64,000 nucleotides of DNA, from positions 10,866,712-10,930,711 of the forward strand of contig CM024759.1 of the NCBI GenBank assembly GCA_014218235.1, given 5' to 3'. Source of the DNA: Colocasia esculenta. Taxonomy: Eukaryota > Streptophyta > Magnoliopsida > Alismatales > Araceae. Position numbers and translations under genes: made by a program. The notes under the pieces were generated by a model. It did no database searches. It saw nothing but the letters and a program-made list of their open reading frames with translations, and was not told where the DNA came from. The number at the start of each line of letters is the position of its first letter. Position 1 is the first letter of the stretch. Positions 58,377 to 64,000 of this stretch are shown here, in pieces.

Positions 58377-59180
58377 AAGCACAAGAAGAAGCAACCAGTC
58401 AGTATAACCATGCAATTTAATAGCTCTCGGCTGAGTTCATGTCAATCTAATGGGTCGCGACCATGTCGCGACGCCCCGATGCGTTACAACCTTGTCGCGA
58501 CACTTAGGTGGGCCGCGACCTTGTCGCGATGGCACTTGACCATCGTGACAGTGTCGAGACCCCTGATCTCATCGCGACAATCCTTGTCGCAATGGGGCAG
58601 GTTGTCGTGTTCTCAATCGCTTGGCTGACCGGAGTCTCCCTTCTCCGACGGTGCTTCTCTTAGACATCTAGCCCTACATCTGCCCTCTATGGGGCTTCTT
58701 CACCATCCACACACAAGAATTGAGGGTTTTAGAGCGACGAGGACCTACCTTTTTCATGGTGTCCTCCTAGGCCGCCGCAGCCACCTCCACATCCATTTCC
58801 GAAGCTTCTTCCTCCGCCATCTTCACCTCCAATAGCTCCTCAGCTGCCAGAGCCACCTCCTCACGCTGCCGTCATGACATTATCTGACGCACACAACAGT
58901 GAATAAAAATTCAATTTTATTGATCTAAATTCTCAAATAAAAACTCTAATCATGTCAATGATCAATCAAATCATCTTTTCACATCCTACCTACCACCTGA
59001 TCCAATTCCTAATCCTTCAAGCATGTCTTGCACCTTGTGCAGCTTCCGCCACGGCACGGTCTCCTCGTGGTTGGATCTTCCTCAGCTCCTGCATGTATTC
59101 CTGGTAGACATCGTCATCTTCTGTCACTTCCATCGCGATGAGGCCGTTAGCACACACCTTCTAGTGTATCAGTGCGCTAC
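58377..59180 (-). other. Interval between the two antisense gene units
   Basis: Holds GTCGCGAC-rich sequence (58445-58620), a Glu/Ala-rich - strand frame (about 58870-58755, ending MKK then a GTAGGT donor-like site), and a - strand acidic frame at about 59140-59029 (EVTEDDDVYQEYMQELRK) that may be a 3' exon of unit 1. A donor-like GTGAGT sits at the stop of unit 1 (59184). Splicing here is unresolved. Confidence 0.4.
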
Positions 59181-60462
59181 TCACATCCCGCTCGTCTGTG
59201 CATCACCTATTTTCCTCACTTGAATAGGTGGGTAGTGGGAGAGAGCTGGTACTACCGTGTGTGGCATGTCGATCTGAAGATGGCACTGGTGTGGGTTGTA
59301 GAGGACTAGTGCTTCATCCCCTATCAAACGCAGGTCCAGGCCGATGCACTGAGGCATTCGAATGATCTTGTTGTGGAGGAAGGTAGGCCACATGTTGAAT
59401 TGCTCCACCTGCAGTGTGTTCAAGTATTGCCTCCAGTCTTTCAATCCCTTGACTGCCGCAGTCTTGCACCACGCTTGGGTGGTCATGTGTAGTGGAGCAC
59501 CAAAAAAGGAGAGAGGGTGATGGGTCATGATCATGCACTTGACAAAGGTGTCGTTCGTCACCTTGTAGCAGATCCGCAGGCCCATCCAGCACTCGAGGGC
59601 GATCATAGAGCCAAAGAAGGGTCTCCCGGTAGCTGCAGAAGAGAGTCCGGCATACAGATACCCAAGCACAGCTTGGCAGATGGGCATCTCCTCCCATACA
59701 GATCCAACTATACTCAGGTTAGCAAAGGAGAGGAGATGATCTTGTGACGGGAAGAGTATGACACTGCAGATGTAGATGGCAGCAGCTTTGGCAATGGCAA
59801 GATAATTCCCTCTCTTCTTCTTGCATTGAGAGATGATCCACTGAGAGAGAGGGATCAAGTGAAGGTAGCATAGGCCTATCATGGTGTGAAGATCCCATCT
59901 CTTGGTAGTGATCTCTCCCAGTATGGCCCAGGTGTCGATGGGAGTGACAGTGTGGGTAATGTGGTACTCCGCCCCCTTCTTGTGTTTTGGGAGACCAAGT
60001 ATGATCTCCAATTCCTCCAATAAGATGGTAGCCTCGAAAGTGGGAAGATGAACATATGCGTATGAGTATGCCATAACTCTACCAGTGCTATAAGGCTATC
60101 CCATGTATGCATGATCTTGTGATAAATCTTGGCCAACACCAACATCGTCGTCAGTTTCCACTCCCGCAGAAGATTGGTGGACGACACGAGAAGAGCGTTA
60201 ATCATGGGCTCTAACCATAAGATTGTGGAGTAGAGGTGGGAGCCCGAGAGCTTCTAGAAGAAGAAGAAGAGAGGAGGAGATTGGTACATGAAGAAGAAGA
60301 AGAAGAAGAAGAACTAGAAGAACTTACTTGAACATGTTGCTTGGAGCTCACATGTCTTGGCACAGAAGTAAGGCGCTGTAGCTCCCCATAGGCCTTTCTA
60401 GCAGCCTTTTGACCACCATAAGGGGCTGGCACAGTTTGGAGAGAGTTAGAACACCTCTTCAT
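59181..60462 (-). pseudogene. Antisense gene unit 1 of D: DUF7745-like protein with one clear intron
   Basis: Exon 1 is 60462-60328 (45 codons from MKRCSN). A 74-nt intron, 60327-60254, has donor GTAAGT and acceptor CTTCTTCTAG. Exon 2 starts at 60253 in the same frame (KLSGSHLYSTILWLEPM). The 5' ATG at 60462 is chosen over one at 60531 because the TATA box is at 60542-60535. A frame change lies at about 60018-60045 (between THTHMF and PTFEATI). From 60074 a 297-residue frame is open. AKAAAIYICSVILFP followed by W, then GRPFFGSM and LQVEQFNMWP, resemble plant DUF7745 proteins related to mobile-domain genes. Function of the family is not established. Confidence 0.65.
60254..60327 (-). other. 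Intron 1 of antisense gene unit 1
   Basis: On the - strand: CAA/GTAAGTTCTTC at the donor and TTCTTCTTCTAG/AAG at the acceptor, 74 nt, phase 0. The intron is largely a TTC microsatellite, which also provides the polypyrimidine tract. Unspliced, it encodes a Ser run and reaches a stop at 60211, so retention would truncate the protein to 107 residues or fewer. Confidence 0.72.
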
Positions 60463-60534
60463 GGCTTGGAGAGAGAGAAAATCAAGAGAGAAGAAGAGGG
60501 AGAAGGTGGGTTGTGAATTTGAGCCCTGCACCCC

Positions 60535-60542
60535 TATTTATA
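60535..60542 (-). promoter_or_regulatory. TATA box for the antisense gene unit 1
   Basis: TATAAATA on the - strand, within CTATAAATAGGGG, matches the plant TATA consensus. Transcription would be expected about 30 bases downstream, near 60505-60510, giving a leader of about 45 nt before the ATG at 60462. Confidence 0.65.
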
Positions 60543-61843
60543 GAGCTCTAAGAAGGGTTAATTCTACTCTAATTCGTATCAAGGGGTTAGAATAGCATTA
60601 GGATTGTGTTTAAGAATCCTATTAGTGATAGGATAGGCCATAGGATAAGGATAGAGGTCAAATTTGGGGTCCAGAGTACAAAACAGTGTCATGACGCCTC
60701 GACATGACACGTCATGGTCACGGCCCTCATTGGCGTCGCGACATTGTTACGCCCCCCCGAGGCATCGTGATAGTGTATGTTGTGTCTTCTTGTGTTGGTG
60801 TCTACTTATCTTGGCTTTATTTGTGTGTATGTCTTGTTTTTACATATTTCTCATGTGTTTCAGTCATTTGTCGTCTGCCTATCTATAAGAAAAATAAAAA
60901 AAAAGAAAAAAATTCAAAAAATGGAGCTTCACAAGTAAGTTCAAGTATGATTTCTCTATCCCTATCCCTTGCATTACTATATGTTAGCCTACTTATTATA
61001 TCATTATAAGGACCTGCTGGTTCTCAGTGTGCTCTAGGATCTGAGTTCCCCTTCATCAAAAACAGCAATGATCTAGGTGCACATCGTTAATCGCTGGACA
61101 GGCCGTCAAGTTGGATAAGTTTGGGGATGATGGACTCTGTCTTGCACAATGGTTGCAGAAAAATTCTCGGCCCACTCTTGTTTGATTTAGCAATATTATC
61201 CTTGATCTATTTTCTATTTTCTCCTTTCTTTGCATTTGATTTAATGGTTTCCTTTTCTTTTAACCCAGTATGCATCATTTAGGTCTTTGAGCTATCACGA
61301 CTCGTCCCTGGCTAATAATGAGCTCTTGATGAATGTCCAATTCTTCTTCATGTTCAGAATAAGAAATCCTAGTCCACCTCGAATTAGAAAGTTTATGTCT
61401 GAGCGAGTTGCCTTTGCCAGTTTGTCAAGTATTTCCTTGTCTGGATTCTCTATCCAATTTTCATCCAAATTCCTTATGATCCATTTTGGTTGCGAACCGC
61501 TTCCAGGTTTTGAGTCTGCGTTACTTGCCTGGCACACACATGTCCCTCCGAAATGAAACCTGCAGGCCAATCAACTGGTGTACCTCTCAATCGAGGGGTT
61601 GATCATCCTTTTATCTTCTTCATCTCGTCCAGACTTGTGTTCTCCTTGCATTCTGCTCGACCAGCTAACCTGGGGCTTTCAAGAAGATTCTTATTGCTTG
61701 TTGGTTAGGTTAGGTGTCTCTTTACTTTGGATCCTATCTTTTTAATTTACTCCACGTCACTTCCGCTTCATCGTCATTTCATGACAGCTCTGCTACAATT
61801 CTACTTCGCTCCCTTTCAAAGTGTAAGCCAAGGAGAGGCAATC
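60543..61843. other. 3' region of D between antisense promoter and 3' LTR
   Basis: No clear ORF. It includes TCGCGAC-related sequence (60690-60775), an A-rich run (60888-60925) and AAGTTTGGGGATGATGG (about 61117). The purine stretch AAGGAGAGGCAA (61831-61842) just before the LTR is a candidate polypurine tract. Confidence 0.5.
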
Positions 61844-63280
61844 TGTAGACACCCGATTCTGGCCTATAAGTCGAACCATATTTCTTGTTCTCTTAATGAG
61901 CCCCAAGTTGGTCACTCATCTTGAGCCCATTGGTTAGCCTCGTTTTGAGCCCATCAAGCCCAATTCTCAGTTAATCTCATCCAATCATCGCTTTAGAGTC
62001 CTTGTCCTAGGGTTTCAGCCTCAAGACATTAACACGAGAGCCTTGGGGGTCGCATTCATGTCAATTGATCGATTATAATCCATACATTATAGATTATCCT
62101 TAACGCATCAGATCGTGGCGTCACTTTAAAATCATGTCGCGTTCACTCTGGCCGTCGCGACAGCCTATGCATATCCATTCACGTGCCTTCATTGTCGCGA
62201 CCACCTTGGCCGTCGTGACAAGCCATGTCGTGTCCCTATGGTCCATCGTGACAATCTTCTACATGCGCTGGCTCCACAACCACCTCCTCTCTATCTTCTT
62301 TGGTGTCAATCTTCATCCACAACCACTCTCCAACCCCCAGTCGCAGTTTGAGGTTCAATCTCACCTTGGAACCACCCTAGGACTCTTCCCATGCGGATTT
62401 ACTTGGGTTTTTATCTTTTTTATGGGCCTAAGGACGAGATACTCTCTCTCCTCTCTATATAAGTGACCCCTTCCCTTCTGAATGAGGTAAGGACCCAGAG
62501 CTATCACGAAGTGTTGCCAAAATCTCACCAGAGCTTCCCCTTAGCTCGTAGCCCTCCCATCTTCTCCCATTTTCCTCTTATTCACTTCACCAAGTCACCT
62601 CATTTCCTTCATCCATGGAGCGCATGGTAGCTAAGAGGGTGATGTCCACGACTATCAGAGGCTACTGCACGACTTTAGGAGCATCTCCTTCAGCCAGGGA
62701 GTGGCCCATTTAGGGCCATTCTTCCCTCTTTCCTTCTCATTTCTCTTTCAAGCATGTTGCAATTTTCTTTTTAAATAGTAGCATATCTCCATTCCTACGT
62801 TTTCTACAACCCAACGGGTTTCCAAAACACTCCCAAGTTCGTTCCCTCCATGCTTCCCTTTTTCTATTCATTTTGAGTAGATACTTCACTTAAATATGGC
62901 CTAACAGGGTTTCTTTCTTTTGTTTCGTTGTTTTGGCAGGGTCTACAACAAGAGCAGACGAGGATCTCTCATCCTCTGGCTAGCCGGAGGAGGGGAAGGA
63001 GGTTCCCCCATCCATCTCATGCACTGTTGAGAAGGCATGAGGGTCCCCCATCGTGACATCAAGAATGTAATCGGTCGGGGAGCCGCGACAAGCTTCAGAT
63101 CGTGACGGGTCTCCCCCTCACAACACAAGTAAGTGGCCCTTCTCACCTCTTTTTCTAGCACGTTAGCCTTTAACCTTCGTTCATATCTTAGGGCAACATG
63201 TTAGGTGGCGATCACATTCCTTATATCATGCTATGACATCCTGTTGTATGTTTTGAGGGGCACGCAACCATGTGATTACA
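61844..63280 (+). repeat. 3' LTR of D
   Basis: TGTAGACACC to GTGATTACA, 1437 bp, aligned along its whole length with 42023-43458. TATATAA is at 62456-62462. After its last base the E reading frame resumes (GAAGGGTTATGAAGAAG). Confidence 0.88.
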
Positions 63281-64000
63281 GAAGGGTTATGAAGAAGATC
63301 TTAGGGCAATCCTCTAGAGATCTAGAGAACATCGGTTAAAGATGAATCCCAAGAAATGTATTTTGGTGTTTCCTCAGGTAAATTGTTAGGTTCATAGTTA
63401 GCAAGAGGGGCATTGAGATAGATCTTAATAAGACCAAGGCCATTGCCAAAATGCCTACTCCAAAGAATATTCAGGAAGTTAATGAACACATTGGGAGGTT
63501 ATACTTCATTAAACTCTTCATTTCACAACATTCCCAAACATGCAAGCCCGTCTATTACATGGCTCAATGGTGAGGCTAAGTTCTATTGGAATGATAAGTG
63601 TCAGAAGGCCTTTGAGGATCTTCAAACCTACTTGCTCAATCCCCCTATTCTTATGTTGCCCATTCCTAGGTAGTAGTTACTACTATACGCATCCACAACA
63701 GATGAATCTACTAGAGTAGTAGTACTTCAGTACAATTATGAGAATAAGGAAGGGGCTGTGTACTATTTGTCTAAATTGTTCAATGAAGCAGAGAAGAAGA
63801 ACACTGCCATGGAAAGACTTACGTGGCCTTCGTCTACATGGCCCAGAAGCTTAAGGATTATTTCCTAGCTCATAAAGTAAAATTTTTAGGAAAAATGGAC
63901 CTGATCAAGTTTTTGTTGGAAAAGCCAATCTTAACTAAGCACTTGGTGCAGTGGCAGAACTATCTTAATTAGTTCAACATCACGTATGTCAATCAGAACT
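63281..64000 (+). pseudogene. Element E, RT C-terminus and RNase H
   Basis: In shifting frames: LKMNPKKC (about 63339), FIVSKRGIEIDLNKTKAIAK (about 63390-63450), MPTPKNIQEVNEHIGRLYF, then EAKFYWNDKCQKAFEDL (about 63573-63620) and an RNase H part with EGAVYYLSKLFNEAE (about 63752) and WQNYLNFNIT-like sequence at the window edge. It matches D at 50221-50870 in order. Frame changes at about 63365, 63545 and 63810 and stops (TAG at 63671) disable it. Coding continues beyond the window. Confidence 0.8.

Larger units (their letters stand above)
42023..63280 (+). mobile_element. Tat/Ogre-like gypsy element D, 21.3 kb, with antisense accessory genes; TSD GAATG/GAAGG
   Basis: Two LTRs of 1436 and 1437 bp bound it. 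Internal order on the + strand is leader, gag, Gln/Pro-rich linker, protease, G-patch, pyrimidine-rich spacer, RT, RNase H, second RNase H, integrase; on the - strand near the 3' end are two intron-bearing gene-like units. The second RNase H, large size and antisense ORFs downstream of integrase are established traits of the Tat lineage. It sits in the RT of E: the E reading resumes after 63280 with RxMKKILGQ and MNPKKC-like sequence. Solo LTR F adds about 2.0 kb. Confidence 0.85.

Noticed and set aside
1..64000. Host protein-coding genes, tRNA or rRNA genes
   Set aside because: All long frames are assigned to retroelements or to composition artefacts, and no rRNA or cloverleaf sequence was recognised by eye.

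Overview
This window is plant genomic DNA made almost entirely of nested LTR retrotransposons. I see no host single-copy gene, rRNA, tRNA or CRISPR array. The evidence for a flowering plant with repeat-rich intergenic DNA is the set of lineages present: Athila-type and Tat/Ogre-type Ty3/gypsy, Sirevirus-type Ty1/copia with an initiator-Met-tRNA primer site (TGGTATCAGAG), and LTRs starting TGTAAGG/TGTAACG like those of Tekay/Del chromoviruses. The species cannot be named from the sequence.

Layout, using my own labels. E is a decayed Tat-type gypsy element and is the base layer. Its pieces lie at 23299-25988 (gag remnant, protease, G-patch), about 41531-42022 (start of reverse transcriptase, RT) and 63281-64000 (rest of RT and RNase H). 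Left of E, a Sirevirus-type copia element A occupies 6373-23298. The 5' LTR of A was hit twice: by an Athila element (pol, polypurine tract and 3' LTR at 1-6372) and by a solo LTR C1 (6631-9413, target-site duplication or TSD TGTGA). The third, env-like ORF of A is split by solo LTR C2 (16448-18362). Between protease and RT of E sits a truncated LTR C3 (25989-26558 plus 40901-41530). It contains a solo Sirevirus-type LTR B+ (26559-28265 plus 40594-40900). That contains an antisense, gag-only composite element B- (28266-40588). B- is itself interrupted by a solo LTR A' (30490-32709) and a solo LTR C4 (33175-35457). Layering therefore reaches five levels. Most seams are confirmed by TSDs and by an uninterrupted sister copy elsewhere in the window.

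The RT domain of E is then split by D (42023-63280), a large Tat/Ogre-like element with two LTRs of about 1.44 kb. On the + strand D carries gag, protease, G-patch, a pyrimidine-rich possible intron, RT, RNase H, a second RNase H and integrase. Its 3' region contains a solo Sirevirus-type LTR F (52785-54831), which carries an 11-copy 38-bp minisatellite. Beyond F, on the - strand, lies a cassette of two intron-containing gene-like units. One (59181-60462) has its own TATA box, a 74-nt intron and a domain resembling plant DUF7745. The other (56062-58376) resembles the plant mobile domain. This antisense cassette is the most interesting part of the window.

The elements are defective: frameshifts and stops are common, many of them TAG where CAG is expected, which fits decay of methylated cytosines. 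A second theme is that every Sirevirus-type LTR carries its own palindrome-rich minisatellite at the same place in the LTR, while the C and D families carry other short CpG-containing palindromic repeats.
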